From Haliea sp041746975 (GTDB lineage: Bacteria > Pseudomonadota > Gammaproteobacteria > Pseudomonadales > Halieaceae): a DNA stretch of 64,000 bases. This document shows, in pieces, positions 40,613-49,545 of the stretch. The notes under the pieces are model-generated. The model searched no databases and was not told the origin of the DNA. It saw nothing but the letters and a program-made list of their open reading frames with translations. Both the position numbers and the translations under genes were made by a program. The stretch is taken from positions 4,352 to 68,351 of the forward strand of contig JBGTGB010000058.1 in NCBI GenBank assembly GCA_041746975.1, given 5' to 3'. The stretch's first letter is position 1. Each line of letters starts with the position of its first letter.

Positions 40613-41488
40613 ATGTTCGATCTCATCTCACAGCGCCTGTTCGCAACGCCGCCCGAGGAAACGCTCTATCACTATACAACCCTGAGCGGCCTGCTGGGTA
40701 TCGTCGACAGCGCCGAGCTGCGCTGCAGTGATATCCGCTACATGAACGATTCCACTGAGCTACGCCACACGCTTGATCTGCTCGGGGAGCAGGTAACCCA
40801 GCGCATCGTAGCCGGGGTCGACAAGCCGGCCCTGCTGACTGCGTTTCTCGATTGGCTGACCCACCGGGTTGTGAGCGGGCCGATGTTGTTCTGTGCCTCT
40901 TTCCGTGGCAACGGCAATCTGCTGAGCCAGTGGCGCGGCTACAGCGTTCACGGCAAGGGGGTGAGTCTCGGATTCACGCCTGAACACTTACTGGATTGCG
41001 CGCGGCGTCAGCACTTCGAAGTCGGGCGTTGCGTGTATACGCCATCGCAACAGGAAAAAATGATCGATGAGATCATTGATGCGGTCGAGGCGTTGGCGGC
41101 AGACAGCGATCAAAACCACGAGACGGCAGGTCAGAACCGCCGTTGGGTCCGTCGCTTTCAGACTATCGAGGGCGATTTGCTGCGCATCGCCGCAGTGCTC
41201 AAGCATCCCGCGTTTGAGGAAGAGCAGGAATGGCGTATTGTGTCGCCCATGATCGGCGATGTGACTGCTGCCAAAGCGCAGTTTCGCGAGGGCAATTCCA
41301 TGTTGATTCCGTGGTATCCCCTCGATCTGCGCGACGAAGAGGGCCGGTTGGCCATCGAGCACGCTTTTCTCGGACCTACCGGCAATATCGACCTGTCAAT
41401 GAACTCACTGGCGCTGTATTTGCAGAGCCGCGGCGCATCGCCGCGCCGCGACATTACCTACTGCGATATCCCCTATCGCAAGCGCTGA
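40613..41488 (+). CDS. DUF2971 family protein
   Basis: A 291-residue cytosolic protein with the DUF2971 pattern: LYHYTTLSGLLGIVDSAEL near the start, then RYMNDSTELRH, FCASFRGNGNLLSQWRGYS in the middle and EWRIV further on. The family is scattered, often near mobile or defence genes, with no proven reaction. The Tyr-His-Tyr-Thr opening and the later SQWRGY and EEQEWR stretches are the most conserved parts and may form an active site. The gene stands alone behind a strong terminator and ends only 2 bp from the convergent lipid operon. Function unknown. Confidence 0.75.
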   Translation: MFDLISQRLFATPPEETLYHYTTLSGLLGIVDSAELRCSDIRYMNDSTELRHTLDLLGEQVTQRIVAGVDKPALLTAFLDWLTHRVVSGPMLFCASFRGNGNLLSQWRGYSVHGKGVSLGFTPEHLLDCARRQHFEVGRCVYTPSQQEKMIDEIIDAVEALAADSDQNHETAGQNRRWVRRFQTIEGDLLRIAAVLKHPAFEEEQEWRIVSPMIGDVTAAKAQFREGNSMLIPWYPLDLRDEEGRLAIEHAFLGPTGNIDLSMNSLALYLQSRGASPRRDITYCDIPYRKR

Positions 41489-41490
41489 GT

Positions 41491-42129
41491 CTACTCCGGT
41501 TGTGCGGGGGCCTGCTCGACGGGACGTTCCCGGTACCACTGGCTCATGTCGTCGTACAGTTCGCCTTTCAGCAGATACAAGGGAGACATGTGGTAGATCT
41601 TGATATCGTGAAAAGGGTCAGTGATGATCTTGGTCGCCCAGACCAGGCCGGATTGCACCCCCTTGAGGAAAAACAGTTGCACGGTCCGAAAGACAACCGC
41701 GCCAACGCCGGTAAAGAACCAGAGGATCGCCGTGTTGTGCAGGAAGCCTTTGCTCACCTGATGGTCAGTGAGCAGTCCCATAAGATTCGGGCTCAGCCAG
41801 AGCAGGGCGGGCAGGGCTATCCAGACTGACAGTAGCACCACTTTGCGCTGCAGGTTGTAGCCCACCTTGACGCTTTCCTTGTACTCGTGGCTGGCCTGGT
41901 TCACCTCGTCCCAGCTCTTGGGTTCAAAAAAGAAGTGGCCGATCTGGCGCAGGATCATGGCCAACAGCCATCCCACCATCACTGCCAGCACCGGGTCCAC
42001 AAGGAGCAGCAGATAGCTGGCGATGAAGCAGCTGGCGCTGAGCAGGTGCAGCGACTGGTTGATCCGGTTGTGATGATAGTAGCGGTGGTCGTCCCAGCGC
42101 TGCTGGTGAAGTTCTTCAGCAAAGTTCAT
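41491..42129 (-). CDS. Mpo1/DUF962-like membrane protein
   Basis: A 212-residue membrane protein with four hydrophobic spans. The opening YYHHNRINQSLHLL followed by a span, and then RQIGHFFFEPKSW, resembles the His-rich pattern of the Mpo1/DUF962 family, whose yeast member is an Fe-dependent fatty-acid alpha-oxidation dioxygenase. The C-terminal half (LVWATKIITDPFHDIKIYHMSPLY as a continuation) is not part of that family as I know it, so the match is tentative. The ATG overlaps the stop of the phosphatidylserine decarboxylase gene (ATGA), making it the fourth gene of the operon. A lipid-modifying role is inferred. Confidence 0.6.
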   Translation of the reverse strand: MNFAEELHQQRWDDHRYYHHNRINQSLHLLSASCFIASYLLLLVDPVLAVMVGWLLAMILRQIGHFFFEPKSWDEVNQASHEYKESVKVGYNLQRKVVLLSVWIALPALLWLSPNLMGLLTDHQVSKGFLHNTAILWFFTGVGAVVFRTVQLFFLKGVQSGLVWATKIITDPFHDIKIYHMSPLYLLKGELYDDMSQWYRERPVEQAPAQPE

Positions 42130-43049
42130 GACAGTATCTCCGGTGGCGACGCAGTGTCTTGAGTGGGTGGAAGCTTTTCCCCGACCGCGTTTCGTTGCAG
42201 CAGGGCCTGTCCCATCTGCACGCGGCTGCCGGTCTCGGTGCCGGGGCAGAACTGGTGGTTACCGCGGGCAAACAGGATGATGGTGGAGCCATGTTGGAAA
42301 TAGCCCAGTTCATCGCCCTTGCGCACGCTTACGCTACAGTTGATTCGCTCCGGCCCCTGGTAGCGCATGTCCAGGGCCGTTTCCAGGCAGTGCAGCTTGA
42401 TGCTCGCAACGAGAATGGCAGCTACCGGTACCAGACATATAGCGCTGTCCGCATCCTCCGTATGCAGCGGCAGTACTGCCCGTTCATTCTTGCAGTAAAG
42501 CTTTTCAATGCGCTTCAAGGCGATCGGGTTGACGTTCCAGGTATCCCCGGAAATGTAGGTGACCTGCTCCAGTCTGCAGTCCACCGGTGCATGGAAACGA
42601 TGGTACATGCTGGACGTGAGGCGCAGGGTAACGAAGACACCATCACGGTATTGTTCCTGCAGCTCCCGGTTTGGAATCAGATCCGCCAGTTCATAGGGAA
42701 AGCCTTTGGCCTGGAACAGGGTTGTGCCCATGATCCTGCCGCGGGCACCGACTATGGCATCGCAGGGACTGGTGACGACATCCGGCCTCATATCCACGGT
42801 TCTGGCGCCCGTCTTGAGTTCCCGCGTGAAGCAGGCCTGCAGGCTGTTGAAGCGCTGCTGTTTCGTCTCATCGAGGTTGAGATCATCAGCGAACAGACGC
42901 CAGAGTGCTATTGTGAGGCGGGTCAGCAGTGGGCTCTCGATACGGCTGAACCAGCCCAGGAACTGTGTTGCCAGCCTGCGGGGGATGCGGTTGGTCAGGA
43001 GGAAGTTGAGCTGCTCCTGCTGGCCCAATTGACGAATCAGCTGGTTCAT
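42126..43049 (-). CDS. Phosphatidylserine decarboxylase family protein
   Basis: A 307-residue member of the pyruvoyl-dependent decarboxylase family. Asp97 in SPCDAIVGARG, His150/His153 in YHRFHAPVD and Ser255 in FQHGSTIIL form the triad; self-cleavage between Gly254 and Ser255 would give the pyruvoyl group. The usual LGST motif is HGST here. The canonical enzyme makes phosphatidylethanolamine at the inner membrane. Its setting between a PHP-glycosyltransferase and an Mpo1-like gene, rather than a housekeeping site, suggests a paralogue with another aminoacyl-phospholipid substrate. Translation is coupled to both neighbours (4-bp gap upstream, ATGA overlap downstream). Confidence 0.87.
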   Translation of the reverse strand: MNQLIRQLGQQEQLNFLLTNRIPRRLATQFLGWFSRIESPLLTRLTIALWRLFADDLNLDETKQQRFNSLQACFTRELKTGARTVDMRPDVVTSPCDAIVGARGRIMGTTLFQAKGFPYELADLIPNRELQEQYRDGVFVTLRLTSSMYHRFHAPVDCRLEQVTYISGDTWNVNPIALKRIEKLYCKNERAVLPLHTEDADSAICLVPVAAILVASIKLHCLETALDMRYQGPERINCSVSVRKGDELGYFQHGSTIILFARGNHQFCPGTETGSRVQMGQALLQRNAVGEKLPPTQDTASPPEILS

Positions 43050-43052
43050 GGC

Positions 43053-45764
43053 TCAGGCCACCGAGCGCTGCTTGAGTGGGCCGATGGGCGCCGGCAGGTC
43101 AAGATTTCGCAGGTATTCATCCATGATTGCACTGCCCTCATAGTCGGCGGCGCGAGCACGGGCGCCGGCCCGCAGCGCCGCGTGTCGTCCCGGTTTCTGA
43201 AAGTGAGCCACTATGTGGGCGGCGAACTCCTCCTCGTCCGCAGCCAGATAACCGCTCACGCCAGGCTGGATAATGTCCGCGGGTCCTTTTGTGGCATAGG
43301 CGACAGCCGGCATGCCGTGAGCAAAAGCTTCCAGTAAAACGTTGCCGAAGGTATCGAAACGCGAGGGGAATACGAACAGGTCCAGGCCCTGGTACAGCTG
43401 GGCGAGTCGGGCATGATCGGTCCAGCCAAGAAACACGGCGTCCGGCAGTTGTGCCCGCAAAGCATCTTCCTCCGGTCCTGAGCCCGCGATTACCAGGCGC
43501 AGGTCCGGCAGTGACTGCCGCGCCCGATCGAGAATTCGCGGTAGATCGCGCAGGCCCTTTTCCTGGCTGAGGCGGCAGGCGATGAACAGCACGGGCGTCT
43601 CCGCGTCAGCGTCGGCAAAAAGTTCCCGCTTTTCCACTGGCACGCTGTTCGCAATGGCCTCAGGTGCCTGATGCGCGGTAAGAAACACCTGCATAGGATC
43701 GAGCTCCATTTCGTGGCCGGTCAGCCAGCGTTTGTGCTCGGTGTTCAGCACAAAAACACCGTCGAACTGCTGGTATAGCAGGCGCAGCAGGCGCCGAATA
43801 CGGTCGCGTTCGTGGGGCGTGGCGTCGGTCGTTGACTTGATGTATTCGAGCCAGTCGGTGTGCATGAAAAAGTAGCAGGGCACGTTGAACATGTACTTGA
43901 GAAACAGCGCGACCAGTACCATGGGGCCCTCGGTCGAGCAGATCACGCGATCGTAACCACCTTCATAGAATGCGCGGGCAATCTGCAGCAGATCGGGAAT
44001 CCTGAGCTGCTGGCCGCCGGTGTCGGGCAGGGTGTAGCTCCCCAGCGGTCTGAACACCAGCAGGTGATCCTCTGCCTCTCGCTCGTCGTCACAGACCAGC
44101 AGGTCGATGGGCAGATCTCTCTGCTGAATCTGGCGCAGCTTTCCGGTCAGGGAATTGGACACGCCGTTGCGGTCAAACAACGTATCGGTAAGATGCAGGG
44201 CGCGGCAATTGTGGCTGTTGCTACCCAGTTGTCGGGCAAAGTCGTTGAGAAACTGCCGATTCTGATAGAGTAAACGTGTACTTGCGACAGTGGCGCCAGC
44301 GAGAACCGCCGAGATCATCAGCGGAAAGGATATGCCGTCCAGCAAGTCCGTGACCTTGCGCCCACTGGTGTGGCGGTGTGGATTGTCACCACCGAATACC
44401 AGGGCGCTCAGCTGGGCAGGGATCTCGAAATTGCGCGTCAGCTCTTCGGTAGAAAACCGCAGGGCCTGATTGTCAGAGGTCAGCAGCCCGGATTTCTCAA
44501 CCTTCGCCAGCATCAGGCGATTAAGATCGGTAAACAGCTCACCGATAGACTCGTTGACTGTCGCTACGAATTCTTCCGGCGTCCCTTGCTTGCTCGCCGC
44601 GATCCGCTGCAGATGGTTGAGGCAGAAGCGGTATTTCTTCGCCACTTTCCACTTCAGCATGCGGTTGGGTTTCTTGCCCTGGAGGGCGTCGTGGACAAAC
44701 TCGAAGAACTTGCGGGCGTGCTTCTTCTTCTGTAGTTCGAGCATGGCGTTGCTGATTGCGAGGCAGGCGAGTTTGTCGCTGGTTTCACCGCGGTGCAGGA
44801 GAATACGCAGCAGGCCTGGATCCTGAATGCGGGTGGCTACCTGAGCAAAGTAATCAAGCAGTGCGATATTGAGCTTCTGGTTCTCGCCTACGTGGCCAAA
44901 TGGCGCGATGCGCCCTTCACGGATGGCTTCCAAGGCCAGCGCTGAGGGCTTTTCCTGGAGCAGGCGTTGCTGCAGGTCAGGTACCTGCAGAAAAGAGCCG
45001 CACTGTCCGGCAAATATTCCCATGTGATCGTCCGAGCCACCGGTAAGAACCTTCGGACTCTCCGCATTCACACCGAAATCGGCGGGATTCAACCGGTGCT
45101 TGCGTCCCCAGGCCTGCATCTTTTCTGGAGTGATGCTGCGGGCCCAGTTGAGTGTCAGCGTCGACTGCCAGAGGTCGCGCTGCCCATTCAGGACCTCGAC
45201 TCGCTGGAACAACAGCGCCAGCAGTTCAAAGACGGTGGGATCGACCTTGCCGGTGTGGGCATACAAAAACAGGGGGTGCGGCAGGATAACCGGAAGGTCA
45301 TGCTCGGCAGCGTAGCGGAGAAACTGATAAACATCGCGCCGATGGCGGTTGAGAATTTCTTCCTGGGCTGGACTGAAACCATAAGTCAGAACATGCACGA
45401 ACAGGTCACGATCGGGAAAGTGACAGGTGAATTCGGCACCTACCAGCACATCCTCCCCCTTGTCCAACAGCTGCCAGCAGGACCGCGCATTGTTGTGGTT
45501 GGTCACCGTAATAACATCGCTGCCGTGCTGGCGCAGGCATTTCACCAGTTTCTTGCTTTCCAGCCAGGTCTCGGGCAGGCGCAGTATCCGCCCCCATAGT
45601 TCATCCGGTTGGTCGCTGTTCAGGTCGTGGCAGTGCAGATCGATCCGGAGTCGATCCTCCGCCGCAAAGCGCGTCTCCTCCTGCTCCAGGAAGCTATTGA
45701 AGCCGTTCGCGAGCGAAGGGCGGAAGTCTGCCTGGCGGGCGCGATCAAGCTGGGTAACAGTCAT
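43053..45764 (-). CDS. Fusion of PHP-type phosphoesterase and GT4 glycosyltransferase
   Basis: A 903-residue two-domain protein. The N-terminal part (about 40-300) has PHP metal-site motifs: DLHCHDLNSD (His44, His46), VTNHNN (His90), GAEF (Glu111), PHPLF (His163) and GGSDDH (Asp245, His247). A helical linker follows (about 310-500). The C-terminal part (about 520-900) is a GT-B glycosyltransferase of family 4, with CRLSQEKGLRDL, VIAGSGPEEDAL and FVFPSRFDTFGNVLLEAFAHG, which contains the EX7E-type donor site. The ATG at 45764 overlaps the upstream aminotransferase stop. It probably glycosylates a lipid and removes a phosphate in the same pathway; this is inference. Confidence 0.85.
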   Translation of the reverse strand: MTVTQLDRARQADFRPSLANGFNSFLEQEETRFAAEDRLRIDLHCHDLNSDQPDELWGRILRLPETWLESKKLVKCLRQHGSDVITVTNHNNARSCWQLLDKGEDVLVGAEFTCHFPDRDLFVHVLTYGFSPAQEEILNRHRRDVYQFLRYAAEHDLPVILPHPLFLYAHTGKVDPTVFELLALLFQRVEVLNGQRDLWQSTLTLNWARSITPEKMQAWGRKHRLNPADFGVNAESPKVLTGGSDDHMGIFAGQCGSFLQVPDLQQRLLQEKPSALALEAIREGRIAPFGHVGENQKLNIALLDYFAQVATRIQDPGLLRILLHRGETSDKLACLAISNAMLELQKKKHARKFFEFVHDALQGKKPNRMLKWKVAKKYRFCLNHLQRIAASKQGTPEEFVATVNESIGELFTDLNRLMLAKVEKSGLLTSDNQALRFSTEELTRNFEIPAQLSALVFGGDNPHRHTSGRKVTDLLDGISFPLMISAVLAGATVASTRLLYQNRQFLNDFARQLGSNSHNCRALHLTDTLFDRNGVSNSLTGKLRQIQQRDLPIDLLVCDDEREAEDHLLVFRPLGSYTLPDTGGQQLRIPDLLQIARAFYEGGYDRVICSTEGPMVLVALFLKYMFNVPCYFFMHTDWLEYIKSTTDATPHERDRIRRLLRLLYQQFDGVFVLNTEHKRWLTGHEMELDPMQVFLTAHQAPEAIANSVPVEKRELFADADAETPVLFIACRLSQEKGLRDLPRILDRARQSLPDLRLVIAGSGPEEDALRAQLPDAVFLGWTDHARLAQLYQGLDLFVFPSRFDTFGNVLLEAFAHGMPAVAYATKGPADIIQPGVSGYLAADEEEFAAHIVAHFQKPGRHAALRAGARARAADYEGSAIMDEYLRNLDLPAPIGPLKQRSVA

Positions 45765-47482
45765 GGTGTTCTCCCGGTGATGGCGTCGATAGTGTCGGTC
45801 GCTATGGGTGAGTGACCGGCGACTGGCTGCAGGCCAAATCTGGCTCGCAACATTTCTGTGACCAGTTGGCGTTGTATCTCGCGGTGGGTGAGCTGCTCTG
45901 ACTGCCACCACCAGCCGTCCATGGCCATTTGCCGGGCCGCATCGAGAAAGCGTTGCACGACTGCGGAGAAGTCATCGTCGGAGTAGTTGAGGCTCATGAT
46001 CAGGCGGCCACTGCCGACCCAGGAGAGCTCCAGACCCTGATCGCGCAGGTAGAACTGGAACATCCAGTTGTAGCGGGAGGGCACCGTGTAGAGGACGGTC
46101 CAGATACTGTGCATATTGGCGACTCGCACAGGGAGTTGCGCCCTGGTAAGCTGATCGTTCAGCTGCCTCGCGCGCGCATTCCAGAGTGTATCCGCGTCCC
46201 GGTACAGGGCCTGGTAGTAAGGTTCTTCCACACGCTGCAGAAAAACGTTCATTGCGGCCATGACATAGGGATGGGAATTGAAAGTGCCGCGTGCAAAGGC
46301 GATGTTTGCCGGCTGTTCTTCCTTGAAGCGCTTCATCAACTGACGGCGACCGCACAGTACACCCACGGGCAGGCCACCGCCCAGGGTTTTGCCGTAGGTG
46401 ACCATATCGGCCTGGATGCCGAAGTACTCCTGGGCGCCGCGATGGGCAAGCCGAAAGCCGGTGAAGACCTCATCGAAGATCAGGACGATACCGCGGCGGG
46501 TACAGACCTCGCGTATCAGCTGCAGCCAGTGGGTGTAGGTGCTGCGGTCAAAATGGGCGCTGCGGCCGCTGCTCACCAGAGTGGCATCGCCGGCTGCATC
46601 CGCGTTGGGGTGCAGGGCCTGCAGCGGGTTGATCAGCACGCAGGCGATGTTCTTGCGGGTCTCCAGCACCTTGAGCGTACGCTCGCTCAAGTCGCACAAT
46701 GTGTACACGTCGCTGGTCTTGCGCTGATTGCCGACACCCGGCTGCACACCGTCCCACCAGCCATGGTAGGCGCCGCAAAGCCGGACCAGGTGTGAACGGC
46801 CGGTGTGATAGCGGGCAAGGCGTACGGCCTGCATTACTGCCTCCGTGCCGGACATATGGAAGGACACTTCATCCAGTCCCGATAGGGCCTGCAAGCGTTC
46901 TACATTGTCCCGGATTACCGGATGGTAGGGGCCGAGCACTGGTCCCAGCGGACCCGCTATGCGCGTGGCTTCCGCAAGGCAGTCCTTGTAGAAATCGTAA
47001 CCGAAGACGTTAACGCCGTAGGAGCCCGACAGATCGTAGCGCCAGTTGCCGTCAATATCCCGGAGGCGAACTCCGTCGCTGCAGTCAACGACGGAGCCTT
47101 GGCGCAGCGCTTTCGCCAGACCATTCCGATAGGGAAAGGGCACCCGGTAGGCACTGGTGAAGCTCACATCGGAGATACTGCTGTCGAGCGTTGCGCCGAA
47201 CTCCAGGCTCTTGGGGGAGCGCGCCTGCAGCTGACGGATTAACCTGCCAAAACCGGCTCGACGCTGCTCAGCAACCTCAGAAGGCGCTCCGTCACTGTTG
47301 AAGTAGCGTTCAGGACCAAAGCTGTAATAGGGAACCAGACGGGAGATCCGGCGTGACCATTTGGCGTGGCCACGCAGGGAGGGGTGTTTTGCCAGAGACA
47401 GACGCAGCCTGTTCCAGAGGAGGTAAATGAATACCAGCATGGCTGGTACCAGCAGGAGATAAGTTTCAATACCGTTGAGCAT
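45761..47482 (-). CDS. Membrane-anchored class III aminotransferase (glutamate-1-semialdehyde aminomutase-like)
   Basis: A 573-residue protein. Residues about 6-24 form one membrane span; a basic linker leads to a class III aminotransferase domain (about 110-530). PLP contacts are visible: HMSGTEAVMQAVRLAR, AYHGWWDG, Asp337 in IFDEVFTGFRLAH and Lys365 in TYGKTLGGGLPVG. The pattern is nearest to glutamate-1-semialdehyde aminomutase, but heme enzymes of that kind are soluble, about 430 residues, and lack the anchor. It is first in the four-gene operon and overlaps the next gene (ATGA). The anchor suggests a membrane-bound or lipid-linked amino group as product. Confidence 0.85.
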   Translation of the reverse strand: MLNGIETYLLLVPAMLVFIYLLWNRLRLSLAKHPSLRGHAKWSRRISRLVPYYSFGPERYFNSDGAPSEVAEQRRAGFGRLIRQLQARSPKSLEFGATLDSSISDVSFTSAYRVPFPYRNGLAKALRQGSVVDCSDGVRLRDIDGNWRYDLSGSYGVNVFGYDFYKDCLAEATRIAGPLGPVLGPYHPVIRDNVERLQALSGLDEVSFHMSGTEAVMQAVRLARYHTGRSHLVRLCGAYHGWWDGVQPGVGNQRKTSDVYTLCDLSERTLKVLETRKNIACVLINPLQALHPNADAAGDATLVSSGRSAHFDRSTYTHWLQLIREVCTRRGIVLIFDEVFTGFRLAHRGAQEYFGIQADMVTYGKTLGGGLPVGVLCGRRQLMKRFKEEQPANIAFARGTFNSHPYVMAAMNVFLQRVEEPYYQALYRDADTLWNARARQLNDQLTRAQLPVRVANMHSIWTVLYTVPSRYNWMFQFYLRDQGLELSWVGSGRLIMSLNYSDDDFSAVVQRFLDAARQMAMDGWWWQSEQLTHREIQRQLVTEMLRARFGLQPVAGHSPIATDTIDAITGRTP

Positions 47483-47626
47483 GGGCTTCCCGCGCCGTGG
47501 CAACCACGCATGACGCAGCTACCGTTGGTTTGGTCCACAATGCACCGGTTTGATTGCAGTGTTCTTACAGTTTCGGGAAGCTTTTGTTGCAGTGAGAGGG
47601 CCCGCGTCGGACGCAGGCCGCCGCGA

Positions 47627-48904
47627 TCAGCCTTTGCTGGCAGCCAGCGCCTGCTCGATATCGGCGATGATATCGTCGATGTGCTCGATACCAACCGAGA
47701 TGCGCACCATGTCGTCACTGACACCCGCTGCTGCGAGCTCCTCGGGATTAAGCTGGCGATGGGTGGTGCTCGCCGGATGGCAGGCGAGAGATTTGGCGTC
47801 GCCGATATTGACCAGACGCAGGATCAATCGCAGCGCATCGATAAAGCGCCCGCCCGCATCGTGACCACCGTCAATGCCGAAGCTGAGAATACCTGAGGCC
47901 TTGCCACCACAGATTTTCTCGCAGGTTTCCCGAAAGGGGCTGTCCTTGAGGCCGGCGTAATTTACCCAGCGCACCTGCGGGTGCTGGTGCAGATACTGCG
48001 CAACTTTTTCCGCATTGCTGCAATGGCGTTCCATGCGCAGGTCCAGAGTCTCCAGACCCTGCATCAGCAGGAACGCGCTGTGTGGCGAAAGCGCGGCCCC
48101 GGTGTTGCGCAGGGGCGCCACCCGGCAGCGGCCAATAAATGCAGCGGGCCCCATGGCCTGGGTGTAGACCACGCCGTGGTAGGACGGGTCCGGTGTATTC
48201 ATAATTGCAAAGCGCTCGGTGTGTGCTGCCCAGTCAAATTTGCCGGAATCGACGATGGCGCCGCCAATCGTGGTGCCGTGGCCGCCGATGTACTTGGTCA
48301 GGGAATGCACCACGATATCGGCGCCGTGGTCAAAGGCCCGGCACAACAGCGGGGTAGCGACGGTATTGTCGACAATCAGGGGCACGCCCCCGGCATGGGC
48401 GATTTCCGCCCAGCGGTCGATATCCACCACGTTTCCTGCCGGGTTGCCGATGGATTCGCAGAACAGGGCCCGGGTGTTCTCGTCTATAAGCGACGCGACA
48501 CGTTCGAAGTCGTCGGCCTTGGCAAAGCGGGTCTCGATACCCTGGCGCGGGAATGTATGGGCAAAGAGGTTGTAGGTACCGCCATAGAGTTGCGAGGTGC
48601 TGACGATATTGGTACCCACTTCGGCGATGGCCTCGATCGCATAGCGGATCGCCGCCATGCCCGAGGCCACGGCCAGGGCGCCAATTCCGCCTTCCAGCGC
48701 CGTCAGGCGTGCCTCCAGCACCGCATTGGTGGGGTTCATGATGCGGCTGTAAATGTTTCCCGGCACCTTGAGGTCGAACAGGTCGGCACCGTGCTGGGTA
48801 TCATTGAAGGTGTAGGAGGTGGTCTGGTAGATGGGAGTGGTGGCGGCGTTGGTCGCCGGGTCGCCATCGTAGCCCGCGTGCAGGGCGATAGTTGCTGGTT
48901 TCAT
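47627..48904 (-). CDS. metY: O-acetylhomoserine aminocarboxypropyltransferase (sulfhydrylase), Cys/Met PLP family
   Basis: A 425-residue PLP enzyme of the cystathionine-gamma-synthase family. TIALHAGYDGDPATNAATTPIY and TTSYTFND open it, YSRIMNPTNAVLEARLTALEGG is the family signature, and HSLTKYIGGHGTTIGG holds the PLP lysine. The length and the SYTFNDTQHGADLF insertion fit O-acetylhomoserine sulfhydrylase, which makes homocysteine from sulfide, better than the shorter MetB. The ATG at 48904 matches the usual family start; 27 more codons are open upstream. It is separated by 144 bp from the lipid operon and divergent from the molybdenum hydroxylase genes. Confidence 0.92.
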   Translation of the reverse strand: MKPATIALHAGYDGDPATNAATTPIYQTTSYTFNDTQHGADLFDLKVPGNIYSRIMNPTNAVLEARLTALEGGIGALAVASGMAAIRYAIEAIAEVGTNIVSTSQLYGGTYNLFAHTFPRQGIETRFAKADDFERVASLIDENTRALFCESIGNPAGNVVDIDRWAEIAHAGGVPLIVDNTVATPLLCRAFDHGADIVVHSLTKYIGGHGTTIGGAIVDSGKFDWAAHTERFAIMNTPDPSYHGVVYTQAMGPAAFIGRCRVAPLRNTGAALSPHSAFLLMQGLETLDLRMERHCSNAEKVAQYLHQHPQVRWVNYAGLKDSPFRETCEKICGGKASGILSFGIDGGHDAGGRFIDALRLILRLVNIGDAKSLACHPASTTHRQLNPEELAAAGVSDDMVRISVGIEHIDDIIADIEQALAASKG

Positions 48905-49056
48905 GGTGTCGATCCGCTGTGGGTGTATTCTACCAGCGAGGGAGCGTACCAGACCCGCAGGGGATGGCAAGGTCGGGCCGCCCAAGTCGCGCCTCTCGAC
49001 TTGCTGTCTGCGCTGAAGAGTATAGAGTTACGGTATAACATTGAGGGGAAGCAATC

Positions 49057-49545
49057 ATGAAGTTGACGATAAACGGCAAGCAGACAGAAATTGACGCAGA
49101 GCCCGACATGCCCCTGCTGTGGGCATTGCGTGACCTCCTTGGCCTGCGCGGCACCAAGTACGGCTGCGGCAAGGGACTTTGCGGCGCCTGTACGGTGCAC
49201 CTGGATGGCCAGCCGCGGCGCAGCTGCCAGCTGACGGTGGCGGACGCTGCGAAGGGCAAGGTAACGACCATAGAGGGATTGTCAGCCGATGGCTCCCATC
49301 CACTGCAGCAAGCCTGGCGCGAGTTCAATGTCCCCCAATGTGGCTACTGCCAGTCCGGCCAGTTAATGAGCGCCAGCGCGCTGCTGGCGAATAACTCCTC
49401 GCCATCGGACGAGGAAATCAACAGTGCGATGGCGGGCAACCTGTGTCGTTGCGGGACTTATCCGCGAATCCGCACAGCGATCAAAAGTACCTTCACGGAC
49501 GCCGCTGCCATTGCCCAGGCAGTAACAAGGGAGGACACGGTATGA
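49057..49545 (+). CDS. Small 2Fe-2S subunit of a molybdenum hydroxylase (IorA-like)
   Basis: A 162-residue protein with two [2Fe-2S] clusters. The plant-type cluster uses Cys37, Cys42, Cys45 and Cys57; the helical one uses Cys95, Cys98, Cys130 and Cys132 (QCGYCQSG and NLCRCGTY). It transfers electrons from the molybdenum subunit encoded directly downstream. The set resembles isoquinoline 1-oxidoreductase or membrane-bound aldehyde oxidoreductases, which lack a separate FAD subunit. Its stop overlaps the next start (ATGA). Confidence 0.94.
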   Translation: MKLTINGKQTEIDAEPDMPLLWALRDLLGLRGTKYGCGKGLCGACTVHLDGQPRRSCQLTVADAAKGKVTTIEGLSADGSHPLQQAWREFNVPQCGYCQSGQLMSASALLANNSSPSDEEINSAMAGNLCRCGTYPRIRTAIKSTFTDAAAIAQAVTREDTV

